Positions 1 through 8,185 of a stretch of 42,282 nt of DNA are shown one piece after another; the first letter of the stretch is position 1; the number at the start of each line of letters is the position of its first letter. The position numbers were made by a program, and so were the translations under genes. Source of the DNA: Bryobacterales bacterium (GTDB taxonomy: Bacteria > Acidobacteriota > Terriglobia > Bryobacterales > Bryobacteraceae); contig PLOR01000009.1 in assembly GCA_003142185.1 (NCBI GenBank), positions 91,410 through 133,691 on the forward strand, given 5' to 3'. The notes under the pieces are model-generated. The model was not told the DNA's origin, searched no databases, and worked only from the letters and a program-made list of their open reading frames with translations.

Positions 1-1082
1 ACCAGCACGGTGCGGTCGCCGTTGTCCCAGGTGAGGCGCAGCAGGCCGGTCTCGCCGGCGCGGTAGTTCTGCAAGCCCTCGGAAAGCGCGGCCACGGTGG
101 CGCCGGCGCGGCGCGCAATGGCTTCGAAAATATCGCCGGTGGCCGAAAGCCCGGCTTCAATGCCGGTGCGCTGGGGATCGATCGATCCCGGAACCACGCC
201 GCACACGCCGGGAACCAATTGCGGCTGTTCGCCGATGGCCATGATGCAGGTGGAGGTTCCGACCACGTTGACGACGTCGCCGAGTTTGACGCCGGCGCCG
301 ATCGCGTCCCAATGCGCGTCAAACGCGCCCACCGGCACCGGGATGCCCGTGCGCAGCCCCAGCTTGTCAGCCCACTCCGCGGTGAGGTGGCCGGCGATCT
401 GGTCGGATGTCTCGTATCGGCCAGCCAGTTTCTCGCGCACGCCTGCGAGCAAAGGATCGACGGCGACCAAAAACTCTTCCGGCGGCAGACCGCCGAGCGC
501 GGCGTTCCACATCCACTTGTGCCCCATGGCGCAAACGCTGCGAGGTAACTCCGCGGGATCAGTGATGCCGCAAAGCGTGGCGGCCACCATGTCGCAGTGC
601 TCGAGCGCGGTCACCATCCGCGCGCGTTTATCCGGATTGTTGCGCAGCCAGTGCAGCAGCTTGGCGAAACCCCACTCGGAAGAATACGTCCCGCCGCACC
701 ACTCGATGGCCGCCAAGCCGCGAGCATGGGCGGCGGCGGTGATTTCCGCGGCCTCCTTCCAGGCGCGGTGGTCGCACCACAGATAATAATCGTCGATCGG
801 CTCGAGGCGCTCGCCGACGGGGATCACGCTCGAACCGGTGGTATCGAGGGCGATGGCTTCCACGGCCTGCCCGTTCACGCACGCACTCGAAATCGCTTTC
901 CGCGAGGCCAGCGCCAATGCGTTCATGTGATCGGCATGGCTCTGTGTGGCGTGATCCGGATCCTCCTTCTTGCGCAGCAGCGGATACTCAGCCACGCCCG
1001 AGCCCAGCCTGCCCTTCACGCTATCGAAAATCGATACCCGAACGCTGAGGGTTCCGAAATCCACGCCCGCTACTAACGCCAT
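1..1082 (-). CDS. araB: ribulokinase (FGGY family), partial at window edge
   Basis: FGGY-family sugar kinase, most like L-ribulokinase, which phosphorylates L-ribulose to L-ribulose 5-phosphate in the cytoplasm. The minus strand is open from the start codon to the window edge, giving 360 codons of a usual 550 or so, so the C-terminal third lies outside. The N-terminus has the ATPase-fold motif GVDFGTLSVR typical of AraB, followed by DTTGSSV near residue 80. A second nucleotide-domain segment, VVGTSTCIMAIGEQPQ, lies near residue 270. The start is well fixed by AGGAG eight bases upstream. It lies 213 bp downstream of a same-strand isomerase, which fits an arabinose or related pentose pathway. 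A long hairpin followed by a T-run separates the two genes, so they may not be fully co-transcribed. The family is secure; the exact ketose substrate is inferred from the neighbour. Confidence 0.88.
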   Translation of the reverse strand, partial: MALVAGVDFGTLSVRVSIFDSVKGRLGSGVAEYPLLRKKEDPDHATQSHADHMNALALASRKAISSACVNGQAVEAIALDTTGSSVIPVGERLEPIDDYYLWCDHRAWKEAAEITAAAHARGLAAIEWCGGTYSSEWGFAKLLHWLRNNPDKRARMVTALEHCDMVAATLCGITDPAELPRSVCAMGHKWMWNAALGGLPPEEFLVAVDPLLAGVREKLAGRYETSDQIAGHLTAEWADKLGLRTGIPVPVGAFDAHWDAIGAGVKLGDVVNVVGTSTCIMAIGEQPQLVPGVCGVVPGSIDPQRTGIEAGLSATGDIFEAIARRAGATVAALSEGLQNYRAGETGLLRLTWDNGDRTVL

Positions 1083-1130
1083 GGTTGCTCTCCTGACAGT
1101 GGATGCCGTTCCGCGCTACCGACCGCCCAG

Positions 1131-1150
1131 CCCGCTCCCTCAGGAGCGGG
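1131..1150. repeat. perfect 8-bp hairpin in the kinase leader
   Basis: Arms CCCGCTCC and GGAGCGGG enclose a CTCA loop. On the minus strand the hairpin follows a run of seven T and lies about 50 bases before the kinase start codon, so it could form in the kinase leader or contribute to termination upstream of it. Confidence 0.6.
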
Positions 1151-1233
1151 AAAAAAATGGCCACAGATAAACACAGATGAACACGGATCGAAAACAAGGG
1201 TCTTATCTGTGTTCATCTGTGTTCATCTGTGGC
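1151..1233 (-). terminator. long inverted repeat with T-run, terminator-like
   Basis: Two 25-base arms (1160-1184 and 1209-1233) are reverse complements with one mismatch, separated by 24 bases. Within them the short unit TCTGTGTTCATCTGTG is partly repeated. Read on the minus strand, the stem ends two bases before seven T residues (1151-1157), the layout of an intrinsic terminator. It sits between the isomerase stop and the kinase start. The arm sequence resembles a repeat I remember from many environmental genomes, so it may be a dispersed repeat that happens to act as a terminator. Confidence 0.6.
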
Positions 1234-1295
1234 TCGAAATGAGTTTTTCGTATCTTCCCACGGTTGCGAGCCCCGATCGCAGATACCCAAGCGAC

Positions 1296-2717
1296 TTACT
1301 CGTGCGAAATTACGCTCCAACCCAGGTAATTGCTGGTGGCTTCGCGCACGGCGGGTGCGACAGATGCCAGGTTGGCCGCCACGTGATGCTCGAAACCGTT
1401 CTCGCAGATGTAACGCAGCAGTTTCTGCAAATGCGGAATGTGTACCACGCCCGCGCCGCCAAAGGTCTCGAGCGAATCGTCGGTGAATTCGCCTTCGCCC
1501 ACGTAGCCGGAGATGATGCCTTCGCGGTCATTGGTGGAGAAGCGCGCGTAGCTCATCGCTCCCGGCTTCACCAGCCCGACGCAAGTGCCGTAAGTATTGT
1601 CGCGGCCCACCGTGCCGGCGATGATGGCCTGGAAGTCCATCTTGACTTCGCGGAAGAAGTGCTTGGGCAGGTTGCTGCAATGGAAGCAGACCGCCTTGTC
1701 CGGGTCGTCGCCGTAGTTGTTGTTCCAATCGAGCAGCGCGCTGGGCGTGCCGGACGCCAGTTGCAGGGCGTGCATGCCGATCACGCCGCAGATATCGACT
1801 TCGCACGCGCTCGAAATCAGATTGTTGCTCATCATGCTCATCACCGTGCACGGAACCACGCCGAAGAACTCCTCAAGCGATGTCCAGCACTGAATGGCGC
1901 TGATGGAAACTTCGGTCTGCGCCATCCACTGATCGATCACCGCCCCCAGTTTCGCCATTTTCATGAGCGCGGCATCGGGCACACCGCTGGTGGTGACGTA
2001 ACTATGGATGTCGGTGAGCTTGGCGACGGCCAGCGGATCGTCATCCTTCATGCGGTTGATGCGGCCCAGAATTTCGGAAAGGTCGATCGGCTCGACGGAG
2101 ATGCCCGCGCCTTCCAGCAGCTTCTCGCTATAGCGGACGGTGTTGAACGCCGCCGGCCGCGCGCCGATGGCGCCGATGCGCAAGCGCTTGAGACCCTTCA
2201 CCACGCGGCACACGGCGCCGAACCACTCCAGATCCTTCCGGAAGAGATCGGAATCCGGCGCTTCGGTGTGGCGGGTGGTCAGTGAGTAGGGGATGCCGTA
2301 CTGGCTCAGGTTATTGCAGGCCGACATTTTGCCGCAGAAGCTGTCGCGGCGGTCGGTGATCGTCATCAATCCTGGCGCATCCGGCGTGGCCTGTACGAGC
2401 ACCGGCACGTTGAGCCCGGCCATCCGCAACGTGTCGGCGATGGCGCGCTCGTCGCCGAAATTGGGCAGTGTGACGATCACGCCGTCGAGCGTCTCGCGAT
2501 GCCGCTTGAACAGATCGGCGCACTGGGCCGCCTCTGCGCGCGTTTCCACAGCGCCATACTTGGTGTCTTCGGGAGTGGGCGCGACCACGGTGTGGCCCGC
2601 TTTTTCCAACACAGCGATCATGTCCGCCCGCCCGCTTTTGGCCAGGTGGCCGGGGAAGAAACCGCGATTGCCGACGATCACACCGAACGTCATCGCGCGC
2701 GTTTTGCCGTTACTCAT
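1296..2717 (-). CDS. L-fucose/L-arabinose isomerase family protein
   Basis: Cytoplasmic aldose-ketose isomerase of the L-fucose/L-arabinose isomerase fold, 473 residues, close to the usual length. The N-terminal segment GVIVGNRGFFPGHLAKSGR and the later DRRDSFCGKMSACNNLSQYG region are typical of this branch. The C-terminal half (CWTSLEEFFGVVPC, LLDWNNNYGDDPDKAVCFHC) holds the acidic and histidine residues expected to bind the catalytic metal. The start is supported by GAGGG nine bases upstream. The ribulokinase-like gene follows on the same strand, which favours L-arabinose to L-ribulose, although fucose-like or other sugars cannot be excluded. A secreted GH42 enzyme is divergent and could supply the sugar. 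Fold assignment is confident; substrate is inference. Confidence 0.85.
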   Translation of the reverse strand: MSNGKTRAMTFGVIVGNRGFFPGHLAKSGRADMIAVLEKAGHTVVAPTPEDTKYGAVETRAEAAQCADLFKRHRETLDGVIVTLPNFGDERAIADTLRMAGLNVPVLVQATPDAPGLMTITDRRDSFCGKMSACNNLSQYGIPYSLTTRHTEAPDSDLFRKDLEWFGAVCRVVKGLKRLRIGAIGARPAAFNTVRYSEKLLEGAGISVEPIDLSEILGRINRMKDDDPLAVAKLTDIHSYVTTSGVPDAALMKMAKLGAVIDQWMAQTEVSISAIQCWTSLEEFFGVVPCTVMSMMSNNLISSACEVDICGVIGMHALQLASGTPSALLDWNNNYGDDPDKAVCFHCSNLPKHFFREVKMDFQAIIAGTVGRDNTYGTCVGLVKPGAMSYARFSTNDREGIISGYVGEGEFTDDSLETFGGAGVVHIPHLQKLLRYICENGFEHHVAANLASVAPAVREATSNYLGWSVISHE

Positions 2718-2801
2718 GGTGAAATGCCCTCTTTGGTTGCGATTCGAAGCTCGATTCTAACCCGTTTCAGGGAAGGCCGGCGCGAGCGTTCCGGCAGCCG
2801 T

Positions 2802-2919
2802 AGCGCCGGCGGTCTCTGCCGCCGGTGTTCTTCGGAGCGGCCTGGCAGCGCGCCCGAACATCGGCCGTGCGCAGACGCGCACAAGGTACAAGACACCGGC
2901 GGCAAGACCGCCGGCGCCA
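2802..2919. repeat. palindromic element with hairpin arms
   Basis: Two arms of about 27 bases (2802-2829 and 2893-2919) are reverse complements apart from a one-base indel. Each arm is itself a hairpin built on CCGGCGG/CCGCCGG. The roughly 63-base centre also holds a short stem, GTGCGC/GCGCAC. The element fills most of the gap between the divergent isomerase and GH42 genes. In-frame reading through it upstream of GH42 is repeat sequence, not protein. Confidence 0.7.
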
Positions 2920-2931
2920 CGACTGTCCTGC

Positions 2932-2937
2932 TACGAT
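2932..2937 (+). promoter_or_regulatory. -10-like hexamer, possible leaderless start of GH42 gene
   Basis: TACGAT lies exactly seven bases before the ATG at 2945, and there is no Shine-Dalgarno sequence. The same TANNAT-N7-ATG arrangement precedes three other genes in the window. Transcription would begin at or next to the start codon. This also favours ATG 2945 over ATG 2936. No clear -35 was seen. Confidence 0.4.
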
Positions 2938-2944
2938 GGCGTCT

Positions 2945-5101
2945 ATGAAATCCCGCCTGTTTCGCGCGGCTCTGCCGTGGCTGGCCGCGGCCGTGGCCGC
3001 CCTGTTCGGCGCCGTGGCAATCCGCTCGCAAACGCCGGCGCCGGCGCAGACCCGCTTTGCCGCTGACCGGATGGACACCTTCCTTTACGGCGCCGCCTTT
3101 TATGAGGAATATATGCCGGAGGATCGGCTGGAGAAAGACGTCCAATTGATGCAGCAGGCCGGCATCAATGTGGTGCGCGTGGGCGAGTCCACCTGGAGCG
3201 TGTGGGAACCCGAAGACGGCCGCTTCGAGTTCGCCTGGATGGACCGCATCATCGAGCGGCTGGCGCGCGCGCACATCCACGTCATCATGGGCACGCCCAC
3301 TTACTCGATTCCACCGTGGATGTTCAAGGCGCACCCGGAAATCCTGGTGACGCGGCTGGACGGCCAGAAGGCCACCTATGGGATACGCCAGAACATGGAC
3401 ATCACCAACGCGGATTTTCTGCGCTACTCCGAGCGGGTGATTCGCAAGATCGCCGAACACTACCGCGAAAATCGGGCGGTGATAGGTTACCAGATCGATA
3501 ACGAGACTACCTCCAACGGCACGGCGGGGCCCGATGTCCAGGCCGGCTTCGTGCGCTATCTGCGGGATAAGTTCTCGACGGTCGAACGGCTGAATCAGAT
3601 CTGGGGACTGCTTTACTGGGGGCAACAACTGCACGACTGGAGCGAGGTGCCGCCGCGTAACGGGATCCTCAATCCCGGCTGGAAGCTGGAATGGGACCGC
3701 TATCAGGAATCGCTGACGACTCGCTTCCTGGCGTGGCAGGCCGGGCTGGTTCGCGAATATCTGCGTCCGGATCAGTTTGTGATGCAGGATTTCGGCGGCG
3801 CGACGCGCGCCGACATCAGTGAACGCGAGATTTCGAAGAACCTGGACATCGTGGGCATGAACCCCTATCACACCACGCAAGACGAATACACCGGTGAAGG
3901 ATCGAGTTACGGCGGCGACTTCGCGCGCTCGCTCAAACGAACCAACTACCTGGTGACTGAAATCAACGCGCAGACCATTGGCTGGGATTCGCGCTCGCAG
4001 TATCCGCCCTACGACGGGCAACTGCGCCAGGACGTATACCTGATGGCTTCGACCGGCGCCAATATGGTGGAGTACTGGCATTGGCACTCGCTGCACTATG
4101 GGCAGGAGACCTATTGGAAGGGCGTGCTATCGCACGACCTGGAGCCCGGCCGCATTTACGCCGAGGTGTCGCGGACCGCGCACGAACTGGAGCGGGTCGG
4201 CCCGCACATCGTCGATCTGCAGGCGGCTCACCCGGTGGCGCTGCTCTATAGTAACGACTCGCGCCACGGCACCGACTACATGCCGTTCCTGGTATCGCCG
4301 GTGGCCGGCGACATGCCCTGGCACCATCCGCAAGGTTACGAAGTGGAAATGCGGCGGCTTTACGGAGCGCTTTACCGGCTCAATGCCGGCGTGGATTTCA
4401 TTTTCCCCGACACCGAGGACTTGAGCGGGTACAAAGTGATCGTGGTACCACCGCTCTACATCGCGAGCGACGCGCTGCTCGGCCGGCTGGTGGATTACGT
4501 GCGCGGTGGCGGGCACCTGGTACTGACGCTGAAGAGCGGATTCTGCGATGAGTATTCGACCGTGCGTGCAACGATGGCACCGGGGCCGCTGCGCGAGGCC
4601 GCCGGCATCCATTATCAAGAGTTCTCCAACCTGGCGAAGCCGCTCGATCTGCGCGGCGATCCGCTCCAGGCCGGCGCCCAGAACCAGGTGAGCGATTGGG
4701 CCGAAATGCTTCTGCTCGACACGGCCAAACCGGTCGCCTATTACGATCACCCGTTCTTCGGACAGTATCCCGCCATCACCGAGAATCATTTCGGCAAGGG
4801 GATGGTGACCTACGAAGGCACGGTGCTGAGCGCGGCGCTGCAACAGAAACTGCTGGAGCGCGTTTTCGAGCAGGCGCAAGTGGCGGGGCCGGACCAGAAG
4901 CTGCCCTCCGCGGTGAGGGTCAAACATGGCGTCAACCGCGCGGGCAAAGCTATCCACTATTACTTCAATTTCTCCGCGGCTCCGCAAAGCCTGGCTTATT
5001 CCTATGGCCGCGGCCTGGAGTTGTTGTCGAAGCGTCCCGTGGCTCCGGCCTCCTCCCTGACCCTCGAACCCTGGGGCGTGGCTATCGTGGAAGAAGAGTA
5101 G
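2945..5101 (+). CDS. secreted GH42 beta-galactosidase
   Basis: Glycoside hydrolase family 42 enzyme of 718 residues, predicted to hydrolyse terminal beta-galactosides or the stereochemically similar alpha-L-arabinopyranosides outside the cytoplasm. A signal peptide (KSRLFRAALPW followed by an alanine/valine-rich core) ends near SQTPAPAQ. The TIM barrel begins at YGAAFYEEYMPEDR and continues with GINVVRVGESTWSVWEP, typical of GH42. The likely acid/base glutamate is E187 in QIDNE, and the nucleophile is E339 in VTEIN. The barrel is followed by the trimerisation-like domain (HPVALLYSND, then VIVVPPLYIASD) and a small C-terminal beta domain. A signal peptide is unusual, since most characterised GH42 enzymes are cytoplasmic. 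It is divergent from an isomerase/kinase pair, consistent with arabinogalactan-type side-chain use. A terminator-bearing repeat follows the stop codon. Confidence 0.92.
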   Translation: MKSRLFRAALPWLAAAVAALFGAVAIRSQTPAPAQTRFAADRMDTFLYGAAFYEEYMPEDRLEKDVQLMQQAGINVVRVGESTWSVWEPEDGRFEFAWMDRIIERLARAHIHVIMGTPTYSIPPWMFKAHPEILVTRLDGQKATYGIRQNMDITNADFLRYSERVIRKIAEHYRENRAVIGYQIDNETTSNGTAGPDVQAGFVRYLRDKFSTVERLNQIWGLLYWGQQLHDWSEVPPRNGILNPGWKLEWDRYQESLTTRFLAWQAGLVREYLRPDQFVMQDFGGATRADISEREISKNLDIVGMNPYHTTQDEYTGEGSSYGGDFARSLKRTNYLVTEINAQTIGWDSRSQYPPYDGQLRQDVYLMASTGANMVEYWHWHSLHYGQETYWKGVLSHDLEPGRIYAEVSRTAHELERVGPHIVDLQAAHPVALLYSNDSRHGTDYMPFLVSPVAGDMPWHHPQGYEVEMRRLYGALYRLNAGVDFIFPDTEDLSGYKVIVVPPLYIASDALLGRLVDYVRGGGHLVLTLKSGFCDEYSTVRATMAPGPLREAAGIHYQEFSNLAKPLDLRGDPLQAGAQNQVSDWAEMLLLDTAKPVAYYDHPFFGQYPAITENHFGKGMVTYEGTVLSAALQQKLLERVFEQAQVAGPDQKLPSAVRVKHGVNRAGKAIHYYFNFSAAPQSLAYSYGRGLELLSKRPVAPASSLTLEPWGVAIVEEE

Positions 5102-5111
5102 GTCTTCGACC

Positions 5112-5166
5112 GTGGCGCGGGCCGTCGGGCCTGCTGAGCCGAGAGTCGTCGCGGCTTTTCTTCCTG
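5112..5166 (+). terminator. dispersed repeat carrying a terminator hairpin, copy A
   Basis: This copy starts GTGGCGCGGGCCGTC and contains CTGAGCCGAGAGTC, then a stem AGCCGAGA/TCGCGGCT with one mismatch, then TTTTCTT. The same sequence recurs at 28531 and 31584, each time just after a plus-strand gene. The hairpin plus T-rich tail fits Rho-independent termination of the GH42 transcript. This copy is the least perfect of the three. Confidence 0.6.
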
Positions 5167-5201
5167 GCGCGAGGCGCCATGAGGGTGAGTTCCGCGGGTC
5201 A

Positions 5202-5210
5202 TGCTATTCT
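5202..5210 (+). promoter_or_regulatory. possible extended -10 promoter for tRNA-Ser
   Basis: TGCTATTCT combines an extended TG motif with a 4/6 -10 hexamer, about 49 bases before the mature tRNA 5' end. No convincing -35 was seen, as is usual for extended -10 promoters. Confidence 0.35.
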
Positions 5211-5258
5211 AAAAACTCGAAGGCCGCAGCGGCGCACAACGCGCGTTCCGACGAATGC

Positions 5259-5348
5259 GGAGAGATGGCCGAGTGGTTGAAGGCGCACGCTTGGAAAGCG
5301 TGTATAGGGGAAACTCTATCCAGGGTTCGAATCCCTGTCTCTCCGCCA
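5259..5348 (+). tRNA. tRNA-Ser (anticodon GGA)
   Basis: The 7-bp acceptor stem GGAGAGA pairs with TCTCTCC, followed by discriminator G and an encoded CCA end. The D-arm is GGCCGAGTGGTTGAAGGC, the anticodon loop TTGGAAA gives GGA, and a long variable arm (TATAGGGGAAACTCTAT) is typical of class II tRNA-Ser. The T-arm contains GGTTCGAATCC. It reads UCC and UCU codons. The gene ends six bases from the stop of the convergent cytochrome gene, with no obvious terminator between. Confidence 0.97.
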
Positions 5349-5354
5349 GAATTA

Positions 5355-7067
5355 TCAGTACTTCTTCAGATATTCCAATAGCTCGGCTTTCTGGTCCTCT
5401 GCCAGGGTAGTGCCGAACTGCGCTCCTCTGTGGCCGACGTTGCTGTTGCCTGGCTTGGTGGTGTCGTAGACCCAGCTATTCCCGCTGGCTCCGGCGGTCT
5501 CGCTCTGGTAGCCGGCCTTGGCGGCGTCATATTCGCGATTGCCGACGAAGAACCTCGCCGGGCGCTCGTCGGGATGCAGCATATGATACAGCGTCGGCAC
5601 GGAACCATTGTGCAGGTACGGAGCGGTGGCCCAAATGCCGTTCAGCTTCCGCGCCTTGTACTGGCCGGTGGCCCGCCAAACCACCGGGTTGGCATCCATT
5701 CCGGCTTGATCGGCCTCGCTGATTCCGTCATCCTGGAAGGCCCTCTTTTTCAGGCCCGCCAGAATCGGCGCCACCGCCGCGGGAAACGGCTTGCCGCCCA
5801 CCGGTTGGCCGAAGCTGTGGGCGCGCATCGGGTCTGTCATCACCTCGGCGAGCGCACAGAGCTTGTCCTGATGGCAACCCTCGCACTTATCCTTGAAGAT
5901 TGCTTCGCCTTTTTGCGCCTTGGCCTGGTCAATCGGATCGAGAACGCCGCTGGGCCACGCAGGTGGCTGCAACTTGTGGGTCAGCACTTCCAAACGGTGC
6001 AGGTTGCCAATGCGCAAGGTCGATTCGTAATCCTGCGGGTCGAACACCGCGCCCATGCCGAGGGCCTGACCGATGTTCCGTTCCAGAATCGAATTGGTGT
6101 TGCCGTCGTAGTGAATCCATCGCGGTTCCTGGTTGGCGTCGCGCTGCTGGGTGGTGTCTGGCACACCCCACAGAAATGGAAAGCTGACCGGCGACTGCAT
6201 TTTCATCGCCGATTTCGGGAACAAGAGGTTACGTGCGGCGCCGAAGGCGTCGATGCGGCCCGGCCCCGGTTCGGTGCCATCCAGCAGCAGCTTGCCGTTG
6301 CGGATGTGAGCCAGGCGCGCCTTCAGGAAGGCGACGCTGGTCTTCATGCGCTCCCGGAAACCCGGTTGGGGCGCCGCAGGCCGGGCCGCGTCGGCTGCCT
6401 GGGACGACACGGAATGAAACGACGGGTCCGCGTTGGGCACGGGCTTCACGTCGTCGGCGCCCTGCAACGCGGCATCAGCGGCGTATTGTCCCACGCCCTC
6501 GGCGGACGGACTGTCCGCCATATTCTCTTTCTGGTCCATGGCCACAACCAGAGCCAGCAGCGCCGGTGGGTCCTTCATCGTGGCGTCTAGCGATTCCTGA
6601 AACTCCACCTGATAGGCTTCGAGGTCGATCAGGCCGGGCGCGCCATCGATACGCACGCGCTTGCCATGATAGGTCAGCTCGCCCACATGGCACGCCGCAC
6701 AACTGAACCCTACCATCTCGACGCCTCTGGCGCTGGCGTTGCGGGAACGTACCACGGTCATCCCGACCGGCATTCCGTACGGATTCGTGCTGCTCTTGGC
6801 GTCAGGCAAGAACCCGAACCTTTCCATGCCTTCGAGAAACGGTTTCCCGGTCTTGCTGCTTTTCAGATTGGCTAGCAGCGTGTAGGGCATCAGTTCGCTG
6901 CCTTCCGCGAGATGATAATACTCGGCCCGCTCCGCGCCCGACCAGCCGTTCGGCGAGTAAGCTACAGGCGAGTCCGGAGAAACCGCCGGCGACGATTCCG
7001 GTTTCCTGGAACAACCGGTCAGCAGAACAAAACAGACAGCAGCGAAATACGCGCGCGGTGAAAGCAT
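5355..7067 (-). CDS. RoxA-like di-haem cytochrome c lipoprotein
   Basis: Secreted c-type cytochrome of 570 residues with a lipoprotein signal ([10 protein letters not shown]), so probably anchored to a membrane and facing the periplasm. There are two haem-binding motifs, CAACH near residue 120 and CEGCH near residue 394. The C-terminal segment [27 protein letters not shown] is the signature region of the di-haem peroxidase/RoxA-like superfamily, as are [14 protein letters not shown] and [15 protein letters not shown] in the middle. RoxA itself is a rubber dioxygenase and other members are MauG- or peroxidase-like; substrate here is unknown. The gene is monocistronic and convergent with tRNA-Ser. 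A consensus TATAAT lies seven bases before ATG with no Shine-Dalgarno sequence, so the mRNA may be leaderless. Confidence 0.85.
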   Translation of the reverse strand: MLSPRAYFAAVCFVLLTGCSRKPESSPAVSPDSPVAYSPNGWSGAERAEYYHLAEGSELMPYTLLANLKSSKTGKPFLEGMERFGFLPDAKSSTNPYGMPVGMTVVRSRNASARGVEMVGFSCAACHVGELTYHGKRVRIDGAPGLIDLEAYQVEFQESLDATMKDPPALLALVVAMDQKENMADSPSAEGVGQYAADAALQGADDVKPVPNADPSFHSVSSQAADAARPAAPQPGFRERMKTSVAFLKARLAHIRNGKLLLDGTEPGPGRIDAFGAARNLLFPKSAMKMQSPVSFPFLWGVPDTTQQRDANQEPRWIHYDGNTNSILERNIGQALGMGAVFDPQDYESTLRIGNLHRLEVLTHKLQPPAWPSGVLDPIDQAKAQKGEAIFKDKCEGCHQDKLCALAEVMTDPMRAHSFGQPVGGKPFPAAVAPILAGLKKRAFQDDGISEADQAGMDANPVVWRATGQYKARKLNGIWATAPYLHNGSVPTLYHMLHPDERPARFFVGNREYDAAKAGYQSETAGASGNSWVYDTTKPGNSNVGHRGAQFGTTLAEDQKAELLEYLKKY

Positions 7068-7074
7068 GTGGAAG

Positions 7075-7080
7075 ATTATA
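7075..7080 (-). promoter_or_regulatory. consensus -10 TATAAT seven bases before cytochrome start
   Basis: On the minus strand TATAAT is followed by CTTCCAC and then ATG. A TTGACT lies upstream but only nine bases away, too close to be a standard -35. Best read as a leaderless promoter. Confidence 0.5.
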
Positions 7081-7156
7081 TCCCCGGACAGTCAATCCAC
7101 AGGCAGGCTCCGAAGAAGCCCTATCTTTCTCCCATCTTTCGCGGGGCTTGCCCCGT

Positions 7157-7822
7157 TTACTGGCTGACCACCAGGCCGTCGCGCAGCACGATGCGCCGGT
7201 CGGCGCTGTTGGCCAGCGATTCCTCGTGGGTGACCAGCACCAGAGTGGCGCCATGCTCGCGATTTTGAGCCAGCAAAAGTTCCAACACCGCGCGCCCGGT
7301 GGCCGTGTCCAGATTGCCGGTGGGTTCGTCGGCCAGCAGGATGGGCGGGTGCAGCGCAAAAGCGCGAGCCAGCGCCACGCGCTGCTGCTCGCCGCCGGAA
7401 AGCTCGACGGGGTAGTGATCGTGGCGGCCCTCGACCCCGACGCGGCCGAGCAGCTCGCGGGCGCGTTCCCGCCCGCCGCCGTCCTGGCCCGCCAGTTCCA
7501 TGGGCAGCAGCACATTCTCCTCGGCGGTGAGCGTGGGGATCAAGTAGTACGACTGAAAAACGAAACCGATCTTGCGGCCGCGCAGCAACGCCATCTCATC
7601 TTCGGACAGCCGGCCAATGTCCTGGCCGTCGAGCAGAACCTGTCCGCTGGTTGGCGAGTCGAGGCCCGCCATCAGTCCCAGCAGCGTGCTCTTCCCGCTC
7701 CCCGAAGGACCCATGATGGCGGCAAACTGGCCGGTCGGGATTTCCAGATCGATACCTTTGAGGATATCGACACGATGGGAGCCGGTGTCGATGGACTTGG
7801 TGAGATCGCGGATCTGAATCAA
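7157..7822 (-). CDS. ABC transporter ATP-binding protein, LolD/YbbA-like
   Basis: Cytoplasmic ATPase subunit of a MacB/LolCDE/YbbAP-type exporter, 221 residues with the chosen start. Walker A is GPSGSGKST (residues 38-46), the signature is [14 protein letters not shown], and Walker B is [12 protein letters not shown] chose TTG at 7822 because translation then begins IQIRDLTK at the usual family N-terminus. All in-frame ATG codons further upstream run into a palindromic repeat and give unrelated sequence. A CATAAT hexamer six bases before the TTG supports a start there. The partner is most likely the large permease upstream on the same strand, 363 bases away with a 154-bp palindromic element between. 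Such systems move lipids or lipoproteins or remodel the envelope; the cargo is unknown. Confidence 0.88.
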   Translation of the reverse strand: MIQIRDLTKSIDTGSHRVDILKGIDLEIPTGQFAAIMGPSGSGKSTLLGLMAGLDSPTSGQVLLDGQDIGRLSEDEMALLRGRKIGFVFQSYYLIPTLTAEENVLLPMELAGQDGGGRERARELLGRVGVEGRHDHYPVELSGGEQQRVALARAFALHPPILLADEPTGNLDTATGRAVLELLLAQNREHGATLVLVTHEESLANSADRRIVLRDGLVVSQ

Positions 7823-7828
7823 GCTTGT

Positions 7829-7856
7829 ATTATGGCATTCCGCCCGGGTTTGACAG
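7829..7856 (-). promoter_or_regulatory. possible promoter for the ABC ATPase gene
   Basis: Minus strand: CTGTCA (4/6 to the -35 consensus) at 7851-7856, a 16-base gap, then CATAAT (5/6 to -10) at 7829-7834, ending six bases before the TTG start. It would let the ATPase be expressed apart from the permease. Confidence 0.35.
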
Positions 7857-7992
7857 GCGAAATCCGCGTCGGACCCGAAAACCGGGGCGCCTGTCCCACG
7901 GGCGCGCGACACAGGAATGGCGAAACTCTCCATTGCTAATGAATTCCCGCGAATCTGAGCGTAGGGGTACGCAAGGCTTCCTTCTTTCAGGA

Positions 7993-8146
7993 GGCTTTGT
8001 ATCAGGGCACGGCTTGAGCCGTGCCGAAGGATCGCGGGAAAGGTTTGGGCTTCAGCCCCTGCGCCCGCAGGAAAGCCACAGCGGCTAAAGCCATTGGCTA
8101 CCGATGTGTTGTGGCACGGCTGAAGCCCGTGCCCTGATACAAAGCC
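7993..8146. repeat. 154-bp palindromic element between permease and ATPase
   Basis: Terminal arms (7993-8025 and 8113-8146) are near-perfect reverse complements, differing by one indel and one substitution. Each arm contains its own hairpin, in the left arm GGCACGGCT/AGCCGTGCC. The centre holds further small stems such as GGGCTTCAGCCC. No coding sequence is convincing here and no target-site duplication is obvious. It occupies the gap of 363 bases between the permease stop and the ATPase start; the rest of that gap shows nothing recognisable beyond the ATPase promoter. Confidence 0.75.
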
Positions 8147-8185
8147 AGCCGCAGAGTCCCCCACTCACATGTCGCACACCCAGGC

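Noticed and set aside
1209-2285. Long plus-strand open frame opposite the isomerase gene
   Set aside because: It starts inside the inverted repeat and its product is composition-biased antisense of the isomerase; no domain seen.
2714-4096. Long open frame (460 codons) on the minus strand opposite the GH42 gene
   Set aside because: It is antisense to a clear GH42 enzyme, has no recognisable domain and reflects codon bias in GC-rich DNA.
7142-7155. CGGGGC/GCCCCG hairpin just after the ABC ATPase stop
   Set aside because: It has no T-run on the minus strand and is short, so it was not called as a terminator.
7825-8088. Plus-strand open frame overlapping the palindromic element
   Set aside because: Most of it is repeat sequence and ATPase promoter; no family-like protein.
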